Shown: piece after piece, positions 1-7,584 of the stretch | How positions within the stretch are numbered: the first letter of the stretch is position 1 | Layout: each line of letters opens with the position of its first letter | Source: Streptomyces nodosus | Lineage (GTDB): Bacteria > Actinomycetota > Actinomycetes > Streptomycetales > Streptomycetaceae | Direction: 5' to 3' | Length of the DNA stretch: 64,000 nucleotides | Assembly (NCBI RefSeq): GCF_008704995.1 | Contig: NZ_CP023747.1 | Coordinates: 2,630,501-2,694,500, forward strand | Position numbers and translations under genes: made by a program | Notes under the pieces: model-generated | What the model was told of the DNA's origin: nothing | The model's input: the letters and a program-made list of their open reading frames with translations, nothing else | Databases searched by the model: none

Positions 1-1696
1 GTCTGACATAGCCGTCGATCATCTCGACCGTGGCCGGGTCGGCGACCACCTCCGCATAGGGCTTGCCGCCCAGACCGTTCTCCTTCGCCCACTCCAGGAG
101 GGAAGGCTCGTCCAGGGCGATCAGCGCGCTGCAGAAGTTCCGGTCGGCGCCGTGCACCAGGATGTTGGAGACATACGGGCACAGGGCCTTGAACTGCCCC
201 TCGGCCTCGGCGGGCGCGATGTACTTGCCGCCGGAGGTCTTGATGAGGTCCTTCTTGCGGTCGGTGATGCTCAGATAGCCGTCGGGCGACAGCTCGCCGA
301 TGTCCCCGGTGTGGAACCAGCCGTCCGGCTCCAGCACCTCGGCGGTCTTCTCCGGCAGCCCGTGGTAGCCCTCCATGATGCCGGGGCCGCGCAGCAGGAT
401 CTCGCCGTCGTCCGCGATCCGCACCTCGGTGCCGGGCAGCGGCTTGCCGACCGTGCCGGTGCGGTACGCCTCGCCCGGGTTCACGAAGGAGGCCGCGGAG
501 GACTCCGTGAGGCCGTAGCCCTCCAGGATGTGGATGCCGGCGCCCGCGAAGAAGTACCCGATCTCGGGCGCGAGGGCGGCGGAGCCGGAGATGCAGGCGC
601 GCAGCCTGCCGCCGAACGCCTCGCGGATCTTGGCGAAGACGAGCGCGTCCGCGGCCTTGTGCCGGGCGGCGAGACCGAGGGGCACGGAGCGGCTGCCGGT
701 GCGGCGGAAGTTGTCCTGCGAGGCCTTGGCGTACTCGCGTGCGATCCCGGCCGCCCACTGGAAGATCTTGTACTTGGCCGCACCGCCGGCCCGGGCCCGG
801 GCGGCGACCCCGTTGTAGACCTTCTCGAAGATGCGCGGCACGGCCGCCATATAGGTCGGCTGCACCACCGGAAGATTCTCGATGATCTTGTCGACCCGGC
901 CGTCGACGGCGCTGACGTGCCCGACCTCGATCTGGCCGGAGATCAGCACCTTGCCGAAGACATGCGCGAGCGGCAGCCACAGGTACTGCAGGTCCTCGCC
1001 GCTGACCAGTCCGGTCGCCGCGATGGCCTTCGCCATGTACGACCAGTTGTCGTGCGGAAGGCGCACCCCCTTGGGCCGGCCGGTGGTCCCCGAGGTGTAG
1101 ATCAGGGTGGCGAGCTGGTCCTTGGTGATCGCACCGACCCGCTCCTTGATCAGCTCGGGGTGCTCCTTCAGGCGGGCGGCGCCCCGGGTCTCGAGTTCGG
1201 CCAGTGTGAGCACCCGGTCGCCGGTCTCCACGCCCTCGGGGTCGATCACCACGAAGTGGGTCAGCCCGGGCAGCTCGGCGCTCCTGCTCCGCGCCTTGGC
1301 CAGTTGCTCCGCGTTCTCCGCGATGAGCACCTTGCTCTCGGAGTCGGAGAGGATGAAGGCCGATTCGTCGCTGTTCGTCTGCGGATAGACCGTGGTGGTG
1401 GCCGCGCCGGCGCACATGATGCCCAGATCGGCGAGGATCCACTCGACCCGGGTCGAGGAGGCGAGCGCCACCCGCTGCTCCGGCTGCACACCCAGTTCGA
1501 TCAGCCCGGCCGCGACGGCCTGGACCCGTGCGGCGGCCTCGGCCCAGCTCAGTGACTTCCAGCCGTCCGGACCCTCGCCGTTTCCGGGCACGGGGTAGCG
1601 GTAGGCCTCCGCGTCCGGCGTGGCCGCCACACGCTCCAGAAAGAGGGCCGCCACGGACGGCGGACGGTTGTCGATCAACGTCTGGGTGTCGCTCAC
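1..1696 (-). CDS. Long-chain fatty-acid--CoA ligase (AMP-forming), C-terminus cut by window edge
   Basis: Activates fatty acids to acyl-CoA through an acyl-adenylate, in the cytosol or at the membrane. Reading leftward from a GTG preceded by GGAGG five bases away, 565 codons are visible and the frame stays open to base 1. The ANL-superfamily P-loop motif YTSGTTGRPKG is encoded near 1090-1125, followed by LEGYGLTE and the GWFHTGD and DRKKDLIKTSGGK hinge region, so only the extreme C-terminal lysine domain is missing. The order of motifs fits the FadD/FAA1-like long-chain subgroup rather than acetyl-CoA synthetase. Chain-length preference cannot be read from the sequence. A possible TetR-type operator lies about 100 bases upstream. 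Confidence 0.93.
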   Translation of the reverse strand, partial: MSDTQTLIDNRPPSVAALFLERVAATPDAEAYRYPVPGNGEGPDGWKSLSWAEAAARVQAVAAGLIELGVQPEQRVALASSTRVEWILADLGIMCAGAATTTVYPQTNSDESAFILSDSESKVLIAENAEQLAKARSRSAELPGLTHFVVIDPEGVETGDRVLTLAELETRGAARLKEHPELIKERVGAITKDQLATLIYTSGTTGRPKGVRLPHDNWSYMAKAIAATGLVSGEDLQYLWLPLAHVFGKVLISGQIEVGHVSAVDGRVDKIIENLPVVQPTYMAAVPRIFEKVYNGVAARARAGGAAKYKIFQWAAGIAREYAKASQDNFRRTGSRSVPLGLAARHKAADALVFAKIREAFGGRLRACISGSAALAPEIGYFFAGAGIHILEGYGLTESSAASFVNPGEAYRTGTVGKPLPGTEVRIADDGEILLRGPGIMEGYHGLPEKTAEVLEPDGWFHTGDIGELSPDGYLSITDRKKDLIKTSGGKYIAPAEAEGQFKALCPYVSNILVHGADRNFCSALIALDEPSLLEWAKENGLGGKPYAEVVADPATVEMIDGYVR

Positions 1697-1794
1697 GGCA
1701 TCCTCCGGGCCCCGCGGCGGTGCGGCTGACTCGTTGACGGGCGGGTGGCTGTGCGGCTGGGGTCACTCACGCGGCGCCTCTCGCCCACCCTTGC

Positions 1795-1809
1795 TTAACT
1801 CGTGAGTAA
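1795..1809. promoter_or_regulatory. Imperfect palindrome, possible TetR-family operator for the acyl-CoA ligase gene
   Basis: The sequence TTAACTCGTGAGTAA carries arms TTA(A)CTC and GAGTAA with one extra base in the left arm. It resembles the TTACTnnCGAGTAA-type sites I associate with TetR-family regulators of fatty-acid genes in actinobacteria. This is inference from shape and position only. Confidence 0.3.
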
Positions 1810-1900
1810 CCATCGGGCAGAGATCAGCGTAGAGCCCGACCGGCCGGTGCGTAAGGGGCGACGGCCCCTCACTTCCTACCGAGGGCGACCGGTCGTATGC

Positions 1901-1938
1901 ACAGGGGCCCGCCGCGCTTTCGCACGACGGGCCCCTGT
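1901..1938 (-). terminator. Terminator hairpin downstream of lepA
   Basis: An 11-bp perfect inverted repeat (ACAGGGGCCCG at 1901-1911 with its complement at 1928-1938) encloses a 16-base loop. It lies 59 bases past the lepA stop. There is no U-run, as is common for Streptomyces terminators. Confidence 0.65.
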
Positions 1939-1996
1939 TCCACCCGATTCGCCCCGCCCGATCCGGCCGGGCCGGACCCGGCGGTACGGCCGGTGG

Positions 1997-3862
1997 TTAC
2001 TTCTTGCTCTTGGCCGACGCTCCGTCGTCGCTGGAGAGCACCGCGATGAAGGCCTCCTGGGGGACCTCCACGGAGCCCACCATCTTCATCCGCTTCTTGC
2101 CCTCCTTCTGCTTCTCCAGCAGCTTCCGCTTACGGGAGATGTCACCGCCGTAGCACTTGGCGAGGACGTCCTTGCGGATGGCGCGGATGGTCTCGCGGGC
2201 GATCACCCGGGAGCCGATGGCGGCCTGCACCGGCACCTCGAAGTTCTGCCGCGGGATGAGTTCCTTCAGCTTGGCGACCAGCCGTACGCCGTACGCGTAG
2301 GCCTGGTCCTTGTGGGTGATCGCCGAGAAGGCGTCGACCTTGTCGCCGTGCAGCAGGATGTCCACCTTGACCAGCTCGGAGGACTGCTCGCCGATGGGCT
2401 CGTAGTCGAGCGAGGCGTAGCCGCGGGTCTTGGACTTCAGCTGGTCGAAGAAGTCGAAGACGATCTCCGCGAGGGGGAGGGTGTAGCGGATCTCGACCCG
2501 GTCCTCGGACAGATAGTCCATGCCCAGAAGGGTGCCGCGACGGGTCTGGCAGAGCTCCATGATCGCGCCGATGAACTCGGTGGGCGCGAGGATGGTGGCC
2601 CGGACGACCGGCTCGTGCACCTCGGCGAGCTTGCCCTCGGGGAACTCGCTCGGGTTGGTGACCGTGTACTCGGTGCCGTCCTCCATGGTCACCTGGTAGA
2701 CCACGTTCGGGGCGGTGGCGATCAGGTCGAGCCCGAACTCGCGCTCCAGCCGCTCGCGGACCACATCGAGGTGGAGCAGGCCGAGGAAGCCCACGCGGAA
2801 GCCGAAGCCGAGGGCGGCGGAGGTCTCCGGTTCGTAGACGAGCGCGGCGTCGTTGAGCTGGAGCTTGTCGAGGGCCTCGCGCAGATCGGGGTAGTCGGAG
2901 CCGTCCAGCGGATACAGGCCCGAGAAGACCATGGGCTTGGGGTCCTTGTAGCCGCCCAGGGCCTCCACGGCGCCCTTGTGCTGGCTGGTGATCGTGTCAC
3001 CGACCTTGGACTGGCGGACGTCCTTCACTCCGGTGATGAGATAGCCCACCTCGCCGACGCCGAGCCCGTCGGCCGGGAGCATCTCGGGCGAGCTGACGCC
3101 GATCTCCAGCAGCTCATGGGTAGCGTTGGTGGACATCATCCGGATGCGCTCGCGCCTGTTGAGCTGTCCGTCGACGACCCTGACGTAGGTGACCACACCC
3201 CGGTAGGAGTCGTACACCGAGTCGAAGATCATCGCGCGGGCGGGCGCGTCCGCGACGCCGACCGGTGCCGGGATCTGGTCGACGACCTTGTCGAGCAGCG
3301 CCTCCACGCCCAGACCGGTCTTGGCGGACACCTTGAGGACGTCGTCGGGGTCGCAGCCGACCAGGTTGGCGAGCTCCTCGGCGAACTTCTCGGGCTGCGC
3401 GGCGGGCAGGTCGATCTTGTTCAGCACGGGAATGATCGTGAGGTCGTTCTCCATCGCCAGATAGAGGTTGGCGAGGGTCTGCGCCTCGATGCCCTGGGCG
3501 GCGTCGACGAGCAGGACGGTCCCCTCGCAGGCGGCGAGCGAACGCGAGACCTCATAGGTGAAGTCGACGTGCCCCGGGGTGTCGATCATGTTCAGGATGT
3601 GCGTGCTGCCCGGATCGTGGGTCGGGGCCCACGGCAGACGCACCGCCTGGGACTTGATGGTGATGCCGCGCTCGCGCTCGATGTCCATGCGGTCGAGGTA
3701 CTGAGCACGCATCTGCCGCTGCTCGACGACGCCGGTCAGCTGGAGCATCCGGTCGGCGAGAGTGGACTTGCCGTGGTCGATGTGCGCGATGATGCAGAAA
3801 TTGCGGATCAGCGCCGGGTCGGTACGGCTCGGCTCGGGCACATGGCTAGGGATCGCGGGCAC
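1997..3862 (-). CDS. lepA: Elongation factor 4 (LepA), ribosome back-translocating GTPase
   Basis: A translational GTPase that binds the ribosome and acts on stalled or mistranslocated complexes. The G1 loop AHIDHGKS is at residues 26-33, followed by RERGIT in switch I, DTPGHVDF and NKIDLP. Domains II and III and the LepA-specific C-terminal domain follow, ending in a Lys-rich tail. I chose the GTG at 3862 (621 aa) because the protein there begins just before the conserved [19 protein letters not shown] segment and AGGA sits six bases upstream. The frame is open further upstream, but that stretch lacks family similarity. It is divergent from rpsT across 232 bases and has its own hairpin terminator. 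Confidence 0.97.
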   Translation of the reverse strand: MPAIPSHVPEPSRTDPALIRNFCIIAHIDHGKSTLADRMLQLTGVVEQRQMRAQYLDRMDIERERGITIKSQAVRLPWAPTHDPGSTHILNMIDTPGHVDFTYEVSRSLAACEGTVLLVDAAQGIEAQTLANLYLAMENDLTIIPVLNKIDLPAAQPEKFAEELANLVGCDPDDVLKVSAKTGLGVEALLDKVVDQIPAPVGVADAPARAMIFDSVYDSYRGVVTYVRVVDGQLNRRERIRMMSTNATHELLEIGVSSPEMLPADGLGVGEVGYLITGVKDVRQSKVGDTITSQHKGAVEALGGYKDPKPMVFSGLYPLDGSDYPDLREALDKLQLNDAALVYEPETSAALGFGFRVGFLGLLHLDVVRERLEREFGLDLIATAPNVVYQVTMEDGTEYTVTNPSEFPEGKLAEVHEPVVRATILAPTEFIGAIMELCQTRRGTLLGMDYLSEDRVEIRYTLPLAEIVFDFFDQLKSKTRGYASLDYEPIGEQSSELVKVDILLHGDKVDAFSAITHKDQAYAYGVRLVAKLKELIPRQNFEVPVQAAIGSRVIARETIRAIRKDVLAKCYGGDISRKRKLLEKQKEGKKRMKMVGSVEVPQEAFIAVLSSDDGASAKSKK

Positions 3863-4094
3863 GCAGGGTCCTGATTCTTGAGGCGTCCGCAGCGTCTGCG
3901 GTCTCGGGTCGGATCGATACGTAGCCTCCATGGTCCCACGCGCGGGAGGCTGCGACGGGTTTGGGCGGCCCAGAACCCGGCTGGTAGCCTGGGTGGCCGT
4001 GTCTCCTGCCCTCTCAGCTCGAGGCACGTCTCAAGAAAATCACCGGCGCGTGAGGCGGTCGTCCTCGCGTGCCTGAACCTGTAAAGGCTCATTC

Positions 4095-4361
4095 GTGGCG
4101 AACATCAAGTCCCAGATCAAGCGGAACAAGACGAACGAGAAGGCGCGCCTGCGCAACAAGGCCGTCAAGTCCTCGCTCAAGACCGCGGTCCGCAAGGCTC
4201 GCGAGGCCGTCGCCGCGGGTGACGTCGAGAAGGCCACCGAGCTGCAGCGCGTCGCCGCGCGTCAGCTGGACAAGGCCGTCTCGAAGGGCGTCATCCACAA
4301 GAACCAGGCCGCCAACAAGAAGTCGGCGCTTGCTTCGAAGGTCACGACCCTCAAGGGCTGA
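4095..4361 (+). CDS. rpsT: 30S ribosomal protein S20
   Basis: Primary 16S rRNA-binding protein of the small subunit. The 88-residue, very basic sequence starts at a GTG with AAGG upstream and opens with [21 protein letters not shown]. It ends [13 protein letters not shown], matching family length and the helical-hairpin composition. It is monocistronic, divergent from lepA and convergent with holA, with a shared hairpin terminator between them. Confidence 0.98.
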   Translation: MANIKSQIKRNKTNEKARLRNKAVKSSLKTAVRKAREAVAAGDVEKATELQRVAARQLDKAVSKGVIHKNQAANKKSALASKVTTLKG

Positions 4362-4481
4362 CACTTGATTCGACGCCGGAGGGAATCGAGCGGGCCCTCT
4401 CTCATCCGCTCCCCGTCCGGCACCCCGGGTTCGCACGCGGCCTGCGTTCGCCACGCGGGTGCGAGCCCACCAGCTTGACAC

Positions 4482-4527
4482 CGAAGGCCCCGCCCCGTCC
4501 TCCCCAGGACGAAGGGCGGGGCCTTCG
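4482..4527. terminator. Bidirectional terminator between rpsT and holA
   Basis: A 14-bp perfect inverted repeat (CGAAGGCCCCGCCC at 4482-4495, complement at 4514-4527) with an 18-base loop lies between the convergent stops of rpsT and holA. Confidence 0.75.
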
Positions 4528-4551
4528 ACGTGCCGGGCCTTTTACGCCGGG

Positions 4552-5541
4552 CTACGCCCGTCCCCGCATCCGTGCCGCCCGTGCGATGGTGACGACCGCC
4601 TTCTCCAGGGCGTACTCGGGGTCGTCCCCGCCGCCCTTGACGCCGGCGTCGGCCTCGGCCACAGCGCGCAGGGCGACCGAGACGGCCTCCGGGGTCCACC
4701 CCCGCATCTGCTGCCGGACCCGGTCGATCTTCCAGGGGGGCATGCCCAGTTCCCGGGCGAGGTCCGCGGGGCGCCCGCCGCGTGCCGACAGCAGCTTTCC
4801 GATGGCCCGCACCCCCTGGGCGAGGGCGCTGGTGAGCAGCACCGGGGCCACCCCGGTCGCCAGCGACCAGCGCAGCGCCTCCAGGGCCTCGGCCGCCCGG
4901 CCCTCGACGGCCCGGTCCGCGACGGTGAAGCTCGACGCCTCGGCCCGGCCGGTGTAGTACCGCCCGACCACTGCCTCGTCGATCGTCCCCTCGATGTCCG
5001 CCACGAGCTGGGAGACCGCGGAGGCCAGCTCCCGCAGGTCGCTGCCTATCGCGTCGACCAGGGTCTGGCACGCCTCGGGGGTCGCCGAGCGCCCCTGGGC
5101 GCGGAACTCCCCGCGCACGAACGACAGCCGGTCCGCCGGCTTGGTCATCTTGGGGCACGCCACCTCCCGCGCGCCCGCCTTGCGCGCGGCGTCCAGCAGC
5201 CCCTTGCCCTTGGCGCCGCCCGCGTGCAGCAGCACCAGGGTGATCTCCTCGGCGGGCGCGGCGAAGTACCCCTTCAGTTCCTTGACGGTGTCGGCGGAGA
5301 GATCCTGCGCCGTGCGCACCACCACGACCTTGCGCTCGGCGAACAGCGAGGGGCTGGTCAGCTCGGCGAGCGTGCCGGGCTGCAACTGGTCCGAGGTCAG
5401 ATCCCGTACGTCCGTGTCGGCGTCGGCGGCGCGGGCGGCGGCCACCACCTCCTGCACGGCACGGTCGAGCAGCAGGTCCTCCTGGCCCACGGCAAGGGTG
5501 ACGGGGGCGAGGAGGTCGTCGTTCGCGGTCTTCTTGGCCAT
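4552..5541 (-). CDS. holA: DNA polymerase III delta subunit
   Basis: Clamp-loader subunit that opens the beta sliding clamp during replication. The 329-residue protein starts MAKKTANDDLLAPVTLAVGQ and contains the N-terminal AAA-like domain followed by the conserved PPWKIDRVRQQMRGW segment near the C-terminus, in line with actinobacterial HolA length. Three in-frame starts lie close together. I prefer the ATG at 5541 because the family begins with a short basic MA-(K/R)-K segment there; no start has a strong ribosome-binding site. It is convergent with rpsT. Confidence 0.92.
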   Translation of the reverse strand: MAKKTANDDLLAPVTLAVGQEDLLLDRAVQEVVAAARAADADTDVRDLTSDQLQPGTLAELTSPSLFAERKVVVVRTAQDLSADTVKELKGYFAAPAEEITLVLLHAGGAKGKGLLDAARKAGAREVACPKMTKPADRLSFVRGEFRAQGRSATPEACQTLVDAIGSDLRELASAVSQLVADIEGTIDEAVVGRYYTGRAEASSFTVADRAVEGRAAEALEALRWSLATGVAPVLLTSALAQGVRAIGKLLSARGGRPADLARELGMPPWKIDRVRQQMRGWTPEAVSVALRAVAEADAGVKGGGDDPEYALEKAVVTIARAARMRGRA

Positions 5542-5689
5542 CACTGACAGCATCCCACGCCCCACCGACAGCGCGGCCCGCCCGGCGACCCGGTCGCGAC
5601 CGCAGCCCGGTCACCACCGGGGAGGGGTTACGGCCGCTCCGGCCCGCGAACCGGTCGCCGTCGGGGCCCGGTCGGCGCCCCAGCCGGGA

Positions 5690-5935
5690 TCACGGTTCCT
5701 CCCGCCAGCCGTCCCACTCCCCCGCGAAGGCGTCCAGCCGCGCCGGATCGAGGAGTTCGTCCTCGTCCCTCAGCACCACCAGCCACTGCGCGTCCTCGGC
5801 GTCGTCCTCACCGGCCAGCGCGTCCCGGACGATCCTCGGTTCCTCGTCCAGCTCGAACCGTTCCCCGAGTGCCTCCGCCGCTTCCTCCGCGGCATCGCGG
5901 TCGGGCAGCACCAGCACATGTCTCACATCACTCAC
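5690..5935 (-). CDS. Small acidic conserved hypothetical protein
   Basis: An 81-residue protein rich in Asp and Glu, starting VSDVRHVLVLPDRDAAEE and ending FAGEWDGWREEP. I do not recognise a named domain. The composition and the alternating beta-strand and helix pattern at the start suggest a small alpha/beta fold. I chose the GTG at 5935 because GGAAG lies eight bases upstream; an alternative GTG is six codons further out. It lies between holA and the arylamine N-acetyltransferase on the same strand, with gaps over 70 bases, so co-transcription is uncertain. Confidence 0.7.
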   Translation of the reverse strand: MSDVRHVLVLPDRDAAEEAAEALGERFELDEEPRIVRDALAGEDDAEDAQWLVVLRDEDELLDPARLDAFAGEWDGWREEP

Positions 5936-6013
5936 GGGCTCATCTTCCGCCACCCCCGATACGGCCGGCGCCCCGGGCCGCCCCGAAGCCCCGGCTCACC
6001 GGCCCACGCCCCG

Positions 6014-6868
6014 TCAGAGGTTCGCCTCCGCCCGCGCCACGGGTTGCTCCCGCACCTCGGGAACGCGGTCCAGCGCGATCCCGAACCGCTCCCGGTACAC
6101 CTCCAGCACCTCCGCGTCGCTCGTCAGATCCACCGCCTCCTTCTCCCCGTCCGGAGCGGTCAGCGTCAGACGACGGCCGCCGAGCGTGATCCGCCCTCCC
6201 TCCCCGGTGAGCCGCGAGCACACCAGCGACCGCCCGAAGTGGGAGTCCGGCGACGTGCCGTGCCACCAGGCCCCGATCCTGAAGTCCCCGAGCGCCCTGG
6301 GACGCAGCTCCAACCGGTACTGCGGGGTGCCGTCGCACAGCACATCCAGGTCCGCGGAGCCCGCCGGGCCCCCGCCGCCGCGTACGTCCGCCGCATCCGC
6401 CCCGGCCTCGGTCACCCGGAACACACCGCCGGGGTCACGCTGCTCGCCCCGCTCCCCGAACGCCAGCGGGCCATGGCTGTACGCCCCGAAACCGACGTCC
6501 GCCAGCCAGTCGCCCCCGTCCGCCGTGCCCACCCGCAGCGCCAGATGGTCGTACGGCACCCCGAGCAGGCCTTCCTTCCCGTACGTCCGCGCGGCGAGCA
6601 GCGCGACCTCGAAGCCGAGCGCCCTCAGCAACACCGCGAACGCCCCGTTGAGTTCGTAGCAGAAGCCGCCCCGGCGCCGGTCCACGATCTTCTCGAGCAG
6701 TCGCTCCTCCGCCAGCACGATCTCCTCGCCGAGGTGGAGCGACAGGTTCTCGAACGGGACGGCCCGCAGATGACGCAGATGCAGCTCGCGCAGCGCTTCG
6801 GCGGTGGGCCGGCCGGGGCGTTCCGTCCCGAGTCTGCGGAGGTAGCCGTCGATCAGAGCAGAGTCCAT
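6014..6868 (-). CDS. Arylamine N-acetyltransferase (NAT)
   Basis: Transfers acetyl from acetyl-CoA to arylamines or hydrazines by a ping-pong mechanism through a cysteine. The 284-residue protein has the classic triad: Cys70 in RRGGFCYELNG, His108 in YDHLALRV and Asp124 in WLADVGFG. Length and the AVPFENLSLHLGE N-terminal motif match the NAT fold. The ATG at 6868 is the first start in front of the family's N-terminal helical bundle; the frame is open further upstream without similarity. The native substrate cannot be told from the sequence. It is divergent from a GNAT gene 75 bases away. Confidence 0.93.
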   Translation of the reverse strand: MDSALIDGYLRRLGTERPGRPTAEALRELHLRHLRAVPFENLSLHLGEEIVLAEERLLEKIVDRRRGGFCYELNGAFAVLLRALGFEVALLAARTYGKEGLLGVPYDHLALRVGTADGGDWLADVGFGAYSHGPLAFGERGEQRDPGGVFRVTEAGADAADVRGGGGPAGSADLDVLCDGTPQYRLELRPRALGDFRIGAWWHGTSPDSHFGRSLVCSRLTGEGGRITLGGRRLTLTAPDGEKEAVDLTSDAEVLEVYRERFGIALDRVPEVREQPVARAEANL

Positions 6869-6943
6869 GACCGCAGTGTCCCGTGGGAACGGGGAGATGC
6901 TCCAGCCCTGTGGTTCGTGATGATCGATGGGCAGAGTAGGGGC

Positions 6944-7447
6944 ATGTCCACCTACGAGACGATGTCGTTCCACCTCGAGACCGAGCGGCTGATACTGCGG
7001 CCGTGGGCCGAGTCGGACGCCGCCGAGTTCTGTGCCCTCCTCTCCGAACGCGGCAAGGGGAAACCCACGGTCGAGCACATCCGGGCGTCCATCGCGGAGC
7101 TGCTCACCGCGACGGAGACCACGGGGATCGCCCTGCTGCCCATCCAGCGCCGTGCCGAAGGCGACTTCATCGGCTACTGCGGGCTGATCATCGGCCGCTC
7201 CACCCTGGAGGAGCCTGAAATCGCGTATGAGCTGTTCCAGCGCGTACATGGGCACGGCTATGCCACCGAGGCGGCCGGCGCGGTGCTCGATGCCGCTGTC
7301 GCGACCGGGCGGAAACGGCTCTGGTCGACCGTCGGCACGTGGAACACACCCTCCCTCCGTGTCCTGGAGAAGCTCGGGTTCGAGCGGGATCACGTCTCCA
7401 CGGAAGACAACGGTGAAGTGGTCTGGCTCACACGCTCGTTGCCGTGA
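6944..7447 (+). CDS. GNAT-family N-acetyltransferase (RimJ/RimL-like)
   Basis: A 167-residue acetyltransferase. It begins MSTYETMSFHLETERLILRPW, the signature of the Acetyltransf_3 (RimJ/RimL) subgroup that acetylates N-termini or small amines. The acetyl-CoA loop is degenerate (HGYATEAAGAVLDAA), followed by NTPSLRVLEKLGF, the usual C-terminal strand-helix. The ATG at 6944 is preceded by GGGG about four bases away. No neighbour indicates the substrate. Confidence 0.88.
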   Translation: MSTYETMSFHLETERLILRPWAESDAAEFCALLSERGKGKPTVEHIRASIAELLTATETTGIALLPIQRRAEGDFIGYCGLIIGRSTLEEPEIAYELFQRVHGHGYATEAAGAVLDAAVATGRKRLWSTVGTWNTPSLRVLEKLGFERDHVSTEDNGEVVWLTRSLP

Positions 7448-7584
7448 CCCGGGGGCGCGCCCCACCCCTGTGCGTGCCGGACACGGCCTGCCTCACGCCG
7501 GCCCACGGCCACGGCCACCTCGGTGGCGCTCCGGGTCCACGACGCCAGTGCTCCGGCCGGGTGGGGAGGCGTCCGTGACCGGGC

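Larger units (their letters stand above)
1697..1996. other. Intergenic region between the acyl-CoA ligase and lepA
   Basis: I see no gene in these 300 bases. The half next to the ligase should hold its promoter and contains an imperfect palindrome at 1795-1809. The half next to lepA contains the lepA terminator hairpin at 1901-1938. Confidence 0.7.

Noticed and set aside
152..1555. 467-residue open frame on the plus strand over the acyl-CoA ligase
   Set aside because: It runs antisense to the gene with the AMP-binding motifs; its sequence is low in recognisable domains and typical of antisense frames in GC-rich genes.
1802..3874. 690-residue open frame on the plus strand across lepA
   Set aside because: Antisense shadow of lepA, whose GTPase motifs are unmistakable; no domain seen on the plus strand.
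3863..4027. Upstream extension of lepA by 55 codons
   Set aside because: The extra residues show no family resemblance and would include the divergent promoter region with rpsT; the GTG at 3862 has a ribosome-binding site and matches the usual length.
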